From Zingiber officinale (lineage: Eukaryota > Streptophyta > Magnoliopsida > Zingiberales > Zingiberaceae), in NCBI RefSeq assembly GCF_018446385.1, contig NC_055987.1, forward strand, positions 7,463,705 through 7,527,704: a stretch of 64,000 nucleotides of DNA. The letters are read 5' to 3'. Shown in pieces: positions 22,526 to 34,287 of the stretch; position 1 is the first letter of the stretch; every line of letters starts with the position of its first letter. The notes below the pieces were generated by a model. It was not told the origin of the DNA, did no database searches, and saw only the letters and a list, made by a program, of their open reading frames with translations. The position numbers were made by a program, and so were the translations under genes.

Positions 22526-23310
22526 CACAAACACAAAACACAAAACACCCTTTTGGAACTTATAACTTAAACACTTGCATATAATTAAATAAAGAAAGCA
22601 ATAAACTAAAAGAAGAGGTTCACAAACTTGACTTGGTTACAACCGGGGAGGTTGTTAATCCAAGGAATGAATCACACACTAAAAGATCTCCTTCAAGCTG
22701 AGAAGCCTCTTACAATAGTAAAAACGCAAAAAGAAAGAAGCTAAACTAACAAGGAAGCGCACAAGTGTTGAATGCAAGAATTGCTTGTTGTATTTAGCTT
22801 ATTAGACCAAGGTTATATTTATAGCCTTGGTCGGGGTGCCTGGAAGCGTTCCAGGCACCTAGAAGGGGATAAAACTTTATCCCTTTTGCATAGATCACGT
22901 TTGACCGCGATCTGGATAAAATCCAGGTCCGGGCCCTATGCTCCGGTTCAGCTCGCCTCGGTCCGGGTCTTCCGCCCGGGCTCCGCTTGCTTGGGTGATC
23001 TCGGCCATCCGGAATAGGGCTCACCCGAACCCAATTTTCGATCTTCTCGAACAACCTTCCGCTCCAGCTTCTCGTCCCTCGAAAATGCCGCGCGCCTCCT
23101 TCTTGTCCGCCCGCGTACTCTTCCGCAGCACATGGTCCTTCGGACGTACCGAGCCTGTCAGCTCTCTCCCGTGTTGTCCTTCTCTCTAGCTGCGTCTTTT
23201 GCTCGAACCCCTGTGCTCCTAAGCTCCTGCATACTTAGACACAAGGTTAAAACATCACAGGACCAAACTTAACTTGTTGATCACATCAAAACAACCTTGA
23301 GGTTCCAATA
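22526..23310 (-). repeat. 3' LTR (major part) of the pol-less Sirevirus
   Basis: Collinear with 25466-26245. Ends CCAATA on the plus strand beside the polypurine tract at 23311-23330. The remaining 51 bp are at 16110-16160, on the far side of the nested copia element. Confidence 0.88.
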
Positions 23311-24026
23311 ATCTCTCTCTTTTTGATGTGAGCAACTTAAGTTAAGCTAGGGTAAATAGACATAAAAGAAAAACAAATAATATTGCAATAACGTGCAAAA
23401 AAATTGGAACCTACCTCCCTTAGACTTAACCTTTTCCTTCTTCCTCTTTGATCACATAAAAAATGGGGTACCAAGAGAAAATCTAAGGGTAATAATTTTG
23501 AAAACTTAAAAAAAAATTTCATTTCCCCCCCTTTGTAATAATTTTCAAAGAAATAATTTCTAAGTAAAAATGTTTAACAAATCTTTGAGAAATTTTTCTA
23601 TATTTTTGCAAGCAAAATTATTTTTGAGAATAAGTAAAAAATTTAAGCAAGAAAATTTTCTAAAAAGAAAATTCTAACTTAGACAACTTTTAGACAATTT
23701 TGAGAAATTTTTCTAAAAAATGTTTGAAAAACTTTTTAAAGTATTATTTAATTTTAATGTTTTATCAGTAAGTTAATTAAATATTTTATTTCAATATTTT
23801 GACTTTCAGGCGGTGGCGAGACACTAGACCTTCTTGGTTATTGGAGCAACAACCACTTTCTTAAACAAAACCTTATAAAGAAATTTAACGTTTAATTTTC
23901 TAGATGAAAGCGCTAAGTCTAATTTAGAGTTTAGGTTAAACAAGACTTTGGAACCCAATATAGGTTCCAACCAACTGGATTAACTAAGAATTTCTTAGGG
24001 ACATACTTTTTTGAAATATTCCTAAT
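23311..24026 (-). other. 3' non-coding region of the pol-less Sirevirus
   Basis: Purine-rich tracts on the minus strand (near 23320 and 23430) and AT-rich degenerate repeats around AAAATTTT motifs. No ORF. Confidence 0.6.
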
Positions 24027-25358
24027 TTATCCCTTATGATATCTAAAATACCAATTTAGATTGTTGTATTTTCTAAAATTTGTATTATGTGAACATACAT
24101 GATTTTTTAAGTTATCTACTTGTTTTTTTAAATCAGTATTTTCTAATTTTAATTTGTCTAATTCTTCTAATGGGTAAGATTTAGTTAGAATTACTTTTAA
24201 ATTTTTAATTTCTTTTTCTAACTTACAGCAATCTTTAGTTAATAATTTAACAAACTTAAATAATTTATCGGGAGGAAGAGATCGTATCTGACTTATCTTG
24301 TCGATCTTGTTATTCGTGTCTCCCCCTGAACTGCTACTTTCTTCCAACGTAGCTCCTCCTTCATCGATGCTCATTTCGGACGAGCTTGAATCATAGTCCT
24401 CGTCTTGATGACTTGCCGTTAATGCAAGTCTGGAGAAGGCCTCGACTTTCGATTCGGACGACGTATCGTTCCACGTCGCTTTTAATGTCTTGAATTTGTT
24501 CGGTTGGACATGCTTCTTTCCTTTGTCCTTGTTTCTTAGCTTGAGGTAGTTGTCCTTGACGTGCCCTTCTTCATTGCAGTGGTAGCATCGGATCGTCCTT
24601 TTCTTTCTACCCTGCGGATGGTTAATTTTTCTAGATTTACATAATTTCTTAAATTGCCTTACCATCATTACCATTTCTTCATCGTCGAGAGAGGATTCTG
24701 ACTCAGGTTCGTCTCTCGACGCTTTGAGGGCGACGTTGTACTTCATCTCCTTCGTACCTGCACATCTCGATTCATGCACTTCAAATGTGGAAAATAATTC
24801 TTCTAAGGAAATAGTTTCTAAGTCCTTAGATATATAAAAAACATCTACTAGTGATGCTCATTTAGTATTTCTAGGAATTGAATTGAGTGCGTACCTTAGC
24901 AAATCTCGGTTACTTACCTTTTCCTCGAGATTCGACAGTCCGGTGATAAACTCCTTAATTCTTGAGTGCAGATGCACAACTGCTTCGTCTTCTTCAAGTC
25001 TCAGGCTGGTAAGCTGGTTGCGAAGTAAATCCCATCTTGCGAGCTTGGCTTCGGACGTCCCTTCGTGCAGCTCAAAGAACTTTTCCCACAGTTTATTTGC
25101 TGAGTCGTAGTTGCCGATTCGGTTGACTTCTTGTGGTGGAAGGACGCTTAGGATATGGAATTCTGCTTTGCCATTTGCCACGTAGTCGGCCTGCTCTTTT
25201 TTCGTCCACTGGTATTTTTCTTTACCCTCCGGTACTACAAAACCAAATTCCATAATTAAAAGTGAATCAGAGTCAGTTTTGAAAAATACCTGCATTCGTT
25301 TTTTCCAACTGATAAACTCCCCCTCAAACTTTGGTGGGTATATGCTTGGTCCGACCAT
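24027..25358 (-). pseudogene. Sirevirus gag, broken
   Basis: From 25358 the protein begins MVGPSIYPPKFEGEFISWKK, with a retrotransposon gag domain (LWEKFFELHEGTSEAKLARW, LHSRIKEF) over the first 165 residues. It stops at 24858-24860, where a conserved Trp codon reads TGA. The same frame continues at 24779-24027 with the zinc knuckle CYHCNEEGHVKDNY (about 24590), in which the last Cys is Tyr, so metal binding would be lost. The acidic and coiled-coil C-terminus is typical of Sirevirus gag. No pol follows. Confidence 0.85.
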
Positions 25359-25417
25359 TTGTTCGGTGCTTCGATCGACGGTTAGTCCTCCTGAAGCGTC
25401 CTGGCTCTAATACCACT

Positions 25418-26245
25418 TGTTGGACCGATTTGGCCGACTAGAAGGGGGGTTGAATAACCCTAACAAAACACAAACACAAAACACCCTTCTCGAACTTATA
25501 ACTTAAACACTTACATATAATTAAATAAAGAAAGCAATAAACTAAAAGAAGAGGCTCACAGACTTGACTTGGTTACAACCGGGGAGGTTGATAATCCAAG
25601 GAATGAATCACACACTAAAAGATCTCCTTTAGGCGGAGAAGCCTCTTACAACAGTGAAAGCGCAAAAAGAAAGAAACTAAACTAAAAAGAAAGCACACAA
25701 GTGTTGAATGCAAGAATTGCTTGTTATATCTAGTTTCTTAGATCAAGGCTATATTTATAGCCTTGGTTGGGGTGCCTGGAAGCGTTCCAAGCACCTAAAA
25801 GGGGATAAAACTTTATCCCTTTAGCATAGATCGCGTTTGACCGCGATCTGAATAAAATCCAGGTCCGGGCCCTCTACTCTGGTTCAGCTTGCCTCGGTCT
25901 GGGTCTTCCACTCTGGCTCTGCTTGCTTGGGTGATCTCGGCCATTCGGAATAGGGTTCACCCGAACCCAACTTCTGGTCTTCTCAAGTAACCTTCCGCTC
26001 CGGCTTCTCGTCCCTTAGAAACATCGCGCGCCTCCTTCTCGTCCGCCCACGTACTCTTTCGCAGCACCTTGTCCCTCGGACGCACCGAGCCTGTCGACTC
26101 TCTCCTGTGCCGTCCTTCTCGCTAGCTGCGTTTATTGCTCGACCCCCTGTGCTCTTAAGCTCCTGCATACTTAGACACAAGGTTAAACACCACAGGACCT
26201 AACTTAACTTGTTAATCACATCAAAACAACATTGGGGTTCCAACA
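25418..26245 (-). repeat. 5' LTR of the pol-less Sirevirus
   Basis: 828 bp, TGTTGG...CCAACA. The TATA box (GCTATAAATATAGCC on the minus strand, itself a palindrome, near 25755) lies directly downstream of a GGTGCTTGGAACGCTTCCAG-type inverted repeat. Confidence 0.9.
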
Positions 26246-26250
26246 CAAAA

Positions 26251-26899
26251 GACGTCAAAAAGGATTATTAGGCTATTGAGCTGATGAACCCTTACTACGC
26301 TTTACTGGTAGACCAACTGAGTCCCCTCCAATGTCTGGTCAGACTTTGTACTCGGACGGGGTCGGGTTGGCTAAGGAGTGTTGACTATTCTGAGGACTTA
26401 GCCTCCTTGAGGACTTGACTCCTTGAGGACTCGACCTCTCTAAGAACTTGGCGTCCGCTCGAGCAAGGCATTCACTCGAACAAGGAGTATGGTTGAACCG
26501 AGAGGACTCGGCTCGGGATTCCATCGAGCCGAAAGGATTCGGGAGCCGAAAGGATTCAGGATCCGATCAGACAAGAGGTTTGATTGGCTGGACTATGCTT
26601 GGGCTCCAATCAGATAGGAGGTTCGATCAACTGGACTGTTCAGCCAAGCTGTACGATCGTACTAAGACGACTCAGAATTTCGTTGAGCCAGGAAGATTCA
26701 GGATCTGATTGGACAAGAGACCCGATCGACTGGACTATGCTTGGGATCCGATCGAATAGGAGGTCTAATCGACTAGACTATTAGGCTGAACCATGCGACC
26801 ACGCCAGCTCCAAGTGTTGACCCCTTCTTAACTTTGACCGCCACCTCATAGCTTTCTTGACTTCGACATTGAACTTGAGGGTCCTACTTTATTCACCGT
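26251..26899. other. Degenerate repeat-rich intergenic sequence
   Basis: Contains short GAGGACTTG-type repeats (26390-26440). It also holds an imperfect tandem duplication of about 155 bp (about 26535-26690 and 26691-26805) built on GATTCAGGATCCGAT and GACTGGACTATGCTTGGG. No gene recognised; probably part of an old Ty3 element. Confidence 0.5.
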
Positions 26900-27200
26900 A
26901 TCATATGTACTTCTTTGCCTGTTCCAATAGCTTTTTGTAGTTCGTCGAAGGCTTCTTTATCAGGGATATGAAGAAATCCTCATCTACCAAACCCTAGGAG
27001 AAGGTGCTGGCTAAGATCTCTGAAGGGGTTGATGGAACATCTCAAACAACTTGATTGAATCACTGAAGGTACTCTTTGAGAGTCTCCTAAGGCTTTTGCT
27101 TCATGATAAACAGATTAAGAGGTGTCTTTTGATACCTCATACTGCTGGTGAATTGGTATAGGAAAGCGACTTTAAAATCATCAAAGGAGTTAATGGAAGA
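26900..27200 (-). pseudogene. Ty3/gypsy gag remnant
   Basis: The minus-strand reading shows the retrotransposon gag pattern: INSFDDFKVAFLYQF, then LFIMKQKP with a Glu/stop, then YLQ-FNQ, then GLVDEDFF. This matches the KQ-x-ESL-x-YL-x-RF layout of Ty3 gag proteins. At least three stops interrupt it. Confidence 0.6.
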
Positions 27201-27212
27201 GGTTGGGAGAAG

Positions 27213-27216
<4 letters not shown>

Positions 27217-27289
<73 letters not shown>
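27217..27289. repeat. (TA)n microsatellite
   Basis: About 36 uninterrupted TA dinucleotides. Confidence 0.95.
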
Positions 27290-27292
<3 letters not shown>

Positions 27293-28267
27293 ATTTTTAA
27301 AAATAATCATCAGATTTGTTTTTTTTTAATATTAAAATAGGTTATTAGATTTAGTTTTTCTTTTAAAATATTGGTTGAAAATATTTATATTGATGCAACA
27401 GGGAAGTATTTTAACAGGGAAGCATTCTAGCAGGGTATTATTCTTAAAGGGACACAAATGATCTTCCCAGTCCGACGACCTATGTATTTACCTAGTTACG
27501 GCTACCAAAAATGGCGAGGAAATTTGAGGACTTCTCTAGAGAAGGGTGTTCCTGGGACACCTCCCTCATTGAAGGCTGACGTCTTTTCTTTGCGGTCGCA
27601 AGAGACGTCTCCCCTGCTCGTGACTCATGTGAATCTTCATCTTGGAGGACAACACCCATGTTGATTGAGACCATAGCCAATGAAACCCGCACGAGGGGTG
27701 GTGGCATCTTACTTGAAGGAGGGAGAATGCATGCTAAGGGAGGTGGGGCTCCCACTAGTGGCTGTATTTCTTGTATCGCCTTGAAGACTAGTTGATTGAT
27801 GTTTTCTTATGCCATGATGATTGCTTCGTCGCAGTTTCTCTCTCTGACAGAGTCATGATTGTTAGTAGTTCTTCTAATATTAACCATCACAGTGTCTTGA
27901 TTCAGATTTTCCACATACGACACTAATTTATTCTAGCCATATCCCGTGGATGGTCAAACCATCAGTCAACGAATGGACTGACATGTGCGCTCTTCGAAGA
28001 TAGTCGATGAGGAGGATGAGAGGACCTGAAAAGCACTTCAACAAAGAGTTAGAATAACATTAGGGAGGGATCTTGGCAACCACTTCAATTCTCTAGTTAG
28101 GATTTGTTTGAGGTACAAAACTAGAGGAGGAAGAATTAGGAGAAAGAGATAGCTCAATGAAGTTGAAGAGAGTCCAAAATCTTTTGCACTTATCGTCTCT
28201 AGGGTTTATATAGTTGTATCAGAAGAGCATCTTCACGTCAGACATTGCATTCTCCTTCATCATCCAC
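27290..28267. other. Old transposon-derived spacer
   Basis: Open frames on both strands around 27458-27755 have no recognisable protein content. Position and orientation suggest an upstream part of the Ty3 gag remnant. A tRNA-Met-like TGTATCAGAAGAGC occurs near 28214, but no LTR end can be confirmed beside it. Confidence 0.4.
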
Positions 28268-28272
28268 GTATG

Positions 28273-31200
28273 TGTTGAAATCAATAGGTAGAGGAAAAAA
28301 ATAATATAAAGCTTTTTGATAATCTTATTACTAAAGTTAATAGACTTATTTATATAAATTGTCTAAAATAATAATGGAAAGATTAAATAAGGCATACAAT
28401 CATAATAATTATAAACATAGTAATATAATAGACTTAGAAATATGCTTTTCCCTATTTGATTCATGTCGATCTTGATTGTGTGCCAAATATAATAAATTCC
28501 AATTGATTGAAATCAATTAGAGTTTATTTTCATTATTGTCATTACCCCCCGATAAACTCAACAGGAGTGCTTGAACGTTGAGTTTGAGTGCTAACTTGGT
28601 GAAATGTTGTCTAGATAATGACTTAGTAAATATATCAATAATTTGATTTTCCGTAGAAATATAAGAAACCAAAAGTTGTTGAGTCACCACACGCTCACGA
28701 ACAAAATGAAAATCAATCTCTACATGCTTGGTACGAGCATGAAAAATAGGATTTACCACAAGATAAGTTGCTCCAATATTATCACACCATATTTTAGGCG
28801 TAGCAGTTGGGAAAAAGTGTAATTCTGAAAGAAGAGATTGTAGCCAAATAATTTCTGATGTTGCATTAGCGATAGCTTGATATTCAGCTTCAGTACTCGA
28901 GCGAGAGACTGTAGGTTGCTTCGTTGAAAGCCAGAAAATAAGATTTCACCCAATAAATATAACATATCTACTAGTAGAATGTCTATCTTCGGGAGATCCA
29001 ACCCAATCTGCATCACTATAGACAATTAACTCTCGTGAAGACTGACGATATAAAAGAAGACCATGTAGAATAATGCCTTTAAGATATCAAAGAATTCTCT
29101 TAACACCTTCCCAATGATGTTCAGTAGGAGCATGCATAAATTGATAGGCACGATTCACAACGAAAGCAATATCGGATCGTGTAATTGTAACATATTATAG
29201 GGCACCAACAATACTACGGTAGATCTAGATGTCAGACATCAAAGAGGAGGATGAAGGTGCAGTGAAACCGCCCTCAATGATTGGTGTGGAGATAGGACGT
29301 GCACCATCTATTTTAGCTTGTTATAGGAGCCTAGTAATGTATTTGCTTTGAGAGAGAAGACATCCTTTAGAATGTGAAAGAAACTCTATGCCAAAGAAAA
29401 AAACGAGCATTTAGTAATGTCGTTTTGATCACTACTAGTTATTAATATATCATCCACATAAATCAAAACAAATATTGAAAATTCCTCATTACATTTGTAT
29501 AATAGGGAAGAGTCTATTTTTGAGCTAGAAAATCCCTGAGTATGAAGCCAAGTAGATAGACAATGAAACTATGTACGAGGTGCTTGTCGAAGACCATATA
29601 TAGACTTCAGAAGTTGACACACATGTGTTGAAAGTTGCGGGTGGATGAATCCAGGAGGTTGCTCCATATAAATAGTTTCTTCAAGGTGTCCATGAAGGAA
29701 AGCATTGGAAACATCTAATTGACGTATTGGCCAATTGGAACTTACAGCTATAGATAGTAGCAATCTGATAGTTGTAATTTTGGAGATTGGACTAAAAATA
29801 TCATCGAAGTCAATACCTGGCTGTTGATTAAAGCCTTTAACAACAAGGCGAGCTTTGTAACGTTCAATAAAACCATCTGCACGATACTTAATTCGGTAAA
29901 TCTATTTAGAGCCCACAATATGGGGTACGAGGGACTAAGCTCCAGGTTGTATTACAAAGAAGAGTATCAAATTCTATAGCCATCGAAGAACGCTAATTTG
30001 GATCTTTGACTGCCTGTGTAAAACTAGAAGGTTCAACAAAATTTGAAGAAGCAATAAGAGCACGTGGAAGAGAATAACGAGTGGAAACATGTTGGCATCG
30101 TGCATAAATATCGCTTAGAGGAAGCATCCGTCGAGGAATATCATCATCAGAGCTACTCGGAGATGAGTGGTCAAACAGATGAGAATCAGAACTAGAGAGT
30201 GGATCACCACTAGTCGCCGAGTCTACAGGAACTTGTGAAGATGGAGTAGGACCCAAGATACCATCCCCCCTTGTACTTTCAATTTATCCTGATGAATCAA
30301 TATGTGAGGCTGCTAGTATATTGCTTGGTGATATTAGATAGTGACCTTGATTATCTGAAGGAGAATATGAGGTATCAACTGCAAACGGAAATAGAGATTC
30401 ATCAAAAATAACATGTCGAGAAATATATATTTGACTGGTCGAAATATAGAGGCAACGGTAACCATGATGCAAATTACTATAACCAAGGAAAACATATTGT
30501 AAAGAGCGAGGGTTTAACTTGTGCTTAGAGTAAGGTCGTAGCTAAGGATAACATGCGCGACTAAAGATACGAAAGAAGGAGTAATTTGGAAGACAATTAT
30601 AAAGTCTTTCCAAGGGACACTTATTTTGAAGTAGTGGAGTGGGTAAATGATTGATAAGGTAGATTGCGGTTTGGACGACATCATCCTAAAATTTAAGTGG
30701 AATTAAGGTATGATTAAGAAAAGCTAAGGCAATTTCATCCACATGACGATGTTTTCTCTCGGCGGATCCGTTTTGTTCAGGAGTGTGGGGACAAGAGACT
30801 CAATAGATGATGCCAGAGGAAGTAAAATGATGATGAAGTGCTTGATGCTCTCCACCCCAATCAGAATGAAGGGACAGGATTTTACGATCAAAATAGCGCT
30901 CAACTTGTTTTTGAAAGCGACAAAAAATATCAAAGAGATCAGACTTTCTTTTCATAGGAAAAATCCAAGTAAATTTGCTGAAATTGTCAATAAAAATAAC
31001 ATAATAGAGAAAATCTTGATTAGATAGAATAAGAGCAGGATCTCACACATTAGAGTGAATAATTTCTAAAGAAAAACTAGAAGTGCGAGAAGAAGATACA
31101 AAAGGTAATTTATGAGATTTTGCTTTCATGCAAGCTTCGCATAAATGAGAAGAGGAGGCTAAAGAAATTAGTAAACCATACTGGTTAATGATATTTTGAA

Positions 31201-32701
31201 CAACACGTAGAGACGGATGACCAAAACGTGTGTGCCAAGAGAATTTATCAGTGTGTTATCCAACAAACGTATTAGTATAGGTGGGCTGAAGATGATAAAG
31301 ACTATCTTTAATATTTCCTCGAAGTAGAATATTTCCTATTGTGGGATCCTTCACAAGACAATGATGAGGATGAAATTCAAAGAACACATTATTATTAAGA
31401 GCAAACTGACGGACGAAAAGTAAATTTTTAATAATAGAAGGAACATGAAGAGTGTTGCGCATGCGAAAAGTACGACCACATGAGTGAAAAGATGTGTTTC
31501 TAATGTGAGTAATTTGCAAACCTAAGCCATTACCTATTTGCACCATGTCGGGTCCATTATAAGGCGAAACTTGTGTGAGAATATTATATTCCGGTGTAAC
31601 ATGATGAGTTGCTCCAGAATCCGGATATCATCCTGAGTTCTCAAAAATCGATGAAACCATATTAGGAGAGATAGAATGTGAGAGTGCTCCAGTATGAGAT
31701 GACTGGGCTGTAGAATGCCAAAAAGGTGGTGGTCGATTTGAAGATGCATGCTCTTCTTGTGAAATAGTTGTTTGCCCCAATGCTGCAGCACCATAAGCAA
31801 AATTTGGGTCAAATCTTTTAGGACATTGAATAACAATATATCCAACTCTGAGAGAAATTTGACATCTTCTCCGAATATAAGACTAATCAAATCTTCTAGA
31901 ACAATGAATACCAGTATGACCAATGATGTGACAAATTTGACATTGGTCTAACTTTTGCTTTTGGTCACCTTGATGACGTTGAGTATCAAACATTGAAAAT
32001 AAATAACTAGTCCCTTGATAGTAATAGACCTTGCTGGAAGAATTTTTGGCGGCTAGAAATAATACTTGGCACTAGAACCTTGCTGTCCAACGAAAGCGAC
32101 AAATCAAAAGCTTGGTGGACGGTGACGACCACTTGTTGTGGGTGGCAGAGTAACTTTTCGACGGCGATAAGAAAGCAGAGGATTTTCTGCGTTGACTTAG
32201 ACAACTATCGATCGTGAATAAAAGCACTTGCTTGCTACGATTAATGTTGTCGAAGTTGCTACCGTCGATAAAAAAGAGTTGTTGATGAAAGGAGAAGAAA
32301 AGTTGTTATTACCGAAGTTGCCGCACTATAGACAATGATATCAAAGCTCGATGTAGAAATTCTTGTAGCTGCTGTAACAAAAATTCGGAAGAGGAAAATT
32401 AAGAGGAAGAGAAGATGACTCTGATATCATGTTGAAATCAATAGATAGAGGAAAGAAATAATATAAAACTTTTTGATAATCTTATTACTAAAGCCAATAG
32501 ACTTATTTATATAAATTGTCCAAAACAATAATGAAAAGATTAAATAAGACATACAATCATAATAATTATAAACATAGGAATATAATAGACTTGGAAATAT
32601 GCTTTTCCCTATTTGATTCATGTCGATCTTGATTGTGTGCCAAATATAATAAATTCCAATTGATTGAAATCAATTAGAGTTTATTTCCATTATTGTCATT
32701 A
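28273..32701 (-). mobile_element. Ty1/copia LTR retrotransposon, 4.4 kb, gag-deleted
   Basis: Two 272-bp LTRs (28273-28544 and 32430-32701) are flanked by a perfect 5-bp duplication GTATG (28268-28272 and 32702-32706). The primer-binding site TGATATCAGAGTC (minus strand) adjoins the right LTR at 32429. The polypurine tract (GGGGGG on the minus strand, 28545-28550) adjoins the left LTR. LTR ends are TGTTGA...CATTA on the plus strand, so one terminus is TA where TG is usual. By eye about 12 differences separate the LTRs. Confidence 0.92.
28517..31960 (-). pseudogene. Copia pol remnant (knuckle, protease, integrase, RT, RNase H)
   Basis: In minus-strand order: CCHC knuckle CQICHIIGHTGIHC (about 31940); protease site with PDSGATHHVT (about 31625), where the preceding Trp codon is a stop; integrase (about 31300-30700); RT block [15 protein letters not shown] (about 29720); RT centre IYVDDILI (about 29455); RNase H end with HARTKHVEIDFHFVRE (about 28740) and DIFTKSLSRQHF. 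Many stops and frameshifts separate these blocks. The gag N-terminal half is missing, since only about 470 bp lie between the knuckle and the 5' LTR. Confidence 0.88.
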
Positions 32702-32706
32702 GTATG

Positions 32707-33807
32707 AGCCAATGAAAGGACCAGATCTGCCAACTGTCCATTCACCAAGTACTCAATGTTTGAAGGAGACACCCAGGAGACCAGATCTAACAAACATTTG
32801 ACGATCTCTCCATTCATCTGGTGCCATGTTTCGAAATATTCACAATCGTTATACGCATCTTCTAAGAAAAACGACCTCATCAATAAGGCGGTTATATTGC
32901 CTCTTTATTCACATGCCACTCACGTGTTTTTAGCAGGCCAACGTAGGTGTGGGCTTGACCCAAGGATGAGGAAATGAGGTCGATATTGAATGGCCTTGAG
33001 GATAAATGAAGTTGAGGTCAAAGTAGAGAGGATGTTGGAATTTGAGGCTGAGATCGGGATGATGGTAGCGACTAAAGTTGAGATAAGGGTAATGTTGGCA
33101 ATTGATATTGAGATATGGAAGATGTTGGGAACTAAGGCTAAGACATGGATGATATTGGGATCTAAGGCTGAGGATAAGGCATATGATGTCGAGATCCGAT
33201 GTTGGGGCATGAATGATATCGGTATCTAAGGTTGAGATATAGATAATGTCGACGACAAAGGCAGAGACAGGGGCGATGTTGGCTACTGAGATTAAGGCAT
33301 GAAGGATGTCGGGATCTGAGGCTGAGACATGGATGATGTCGAGTTTCGATGATGGTGCATGGATGGTTCCGGGATCTGAGGTTGAGACATGGGTGATAAA
33401 GGCCGAGACATGGTGATGTCGATGATTGAGACTGAGATATGGAAGATGTCAGGATATGAGATTGAGACATGGATGATGTCAGAATCCGATGCTCGGGCAT
33501 AAATGATACTGAAATCTAAAGCTGAGACAAGAGGATTTTGATGACTAAGGCCTGGGCGTGGAGCATGTCGAGATTTGGGCCGAGCTAGGGGCGATATCGA
33601 TGACTAAAACCCAGATGTAATAGCTGATTTATCCTTGATAAACTCAAATCTTGGGAGTGGGTATATTGAACGAGTTCAACTGGACTCGAGTCCCTCGAGT
33701 CCCTTCTAGACTGCGAGTCACCTCTACACTAATTTAATTTTGATTGACACTTCAGTATAATTTTTAACCACTTGAGACACGCGAGGACGGCAAGATTCCG
33801 CCCCATC
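32707..33807. repeat. Degenerate minisatellite and transposon-derived spacer
   Basis: Between about 32985 and 33600 variants of GAGACATGGATGATGTCGGGATCTGAGGCT repeat with a period of roughly 30-40 bp. They give Ser/Arg/His-rich open frames on the minus strand that I do not regard as genes. 32707-32985 continues the sequence interrupted at 28272. Confidence 0.55.
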
Positions 33808-34287
33808 ACCAAGTGAACCTCGATGGACGTGACTTAAACTAAAAGCAACGTGGTGTAATCAAAATGGAATATTACGATGTTGAAAAATTAAGGAACATCC
33901 AAGTTTTTGATAGCGACACTAAATTGCCGAGGATACACGAGAAATCCCGTGCCATATATATTCTTAAAACAAACAGATTCTTTCTACCCAGGAAAAGCTA
34001 AACCTTTACGCTTTGATCAAGACCACCAGAATTTTGATATTATACAGCCACACATTCAATTGAAAACGCTACTTTTTTTTTTTTTTTTTTTTTGAGAAGG
34101 AAGAAAAGAAAAGAGGCACGCATCCACTGATTTTCAATCTACTTAGTGTGCCACCCAGTCCACAGGAACAATCTTATCAAAGCTTCTGATTTTTTTTGGT
34201 TCAGATGAATTGAACAGATATTACCAGTCTAGTTCGGATTTAAAGAAGGGCAAAAGCTTTCCAAGTCCTTCAGTCTCCCCTGTTCCA
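33808..34287 (+). promoter_or_regulatory. Upstream region of galactinol synthase; contains repeat B
   Basis: 33808-34041 is repeat B, the partner of 15268-15491. A long T run follows (34072-34093). The stretch ends at the GolS start codon. No G-box, DRE or heat-shock element was clear by eye. The presence of repeat B suggests either that the promoter region was duplicated or that a repeat forms part of this promoter. Confidence 0.4.

Larger units (their letters stand above)
16105..26250 (-). mobile_element. Pol-less Sirevirus-like LTR element carrying a nested copia element
   Basis: CAAAA flanks both ends (16105-16109 and 26246-26250). 5' LTR: 25418-26245. Next to it is the primer-binding site TGGTATTAGAGCC (minus strand, 25416-25404; tRNA-Met type), then a gag gene. 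3' LTR: 23310 down to 22526, continuing at 16160-16110 because another retrotransposon (16161-22520) is inserted in it. The internal region is only 2.1 kb and holds gag but no protease, integrase or RT, so the element must have depended on proteins made elsewhere. Confidence 0.85.

Noticed and set aside
27217-27289. (TA)n tract as a possible origin or matrix attachment site
   Set aside because: A plain microsatellite explains it; nothing else points to a special function.
33162-33500. Ser/His/Arg-rich 112-residue open frame on the minus strand
   Set aside because: Translation of a degenerate minisatellite; no start context or conserved residues.
15268-34041. Reading repeats A and B as LTRs of one giant element
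   Set aside because: No TG...CA ends, no target-site duplication, no primer site or polypurine tract at their inner edges.
34210-34287. In-frame upstream ATG of galactinol synthase
   Set aside because: It would add 26 Ser-rich residues not typical of the family; the ATG at 34288 gives normal length.
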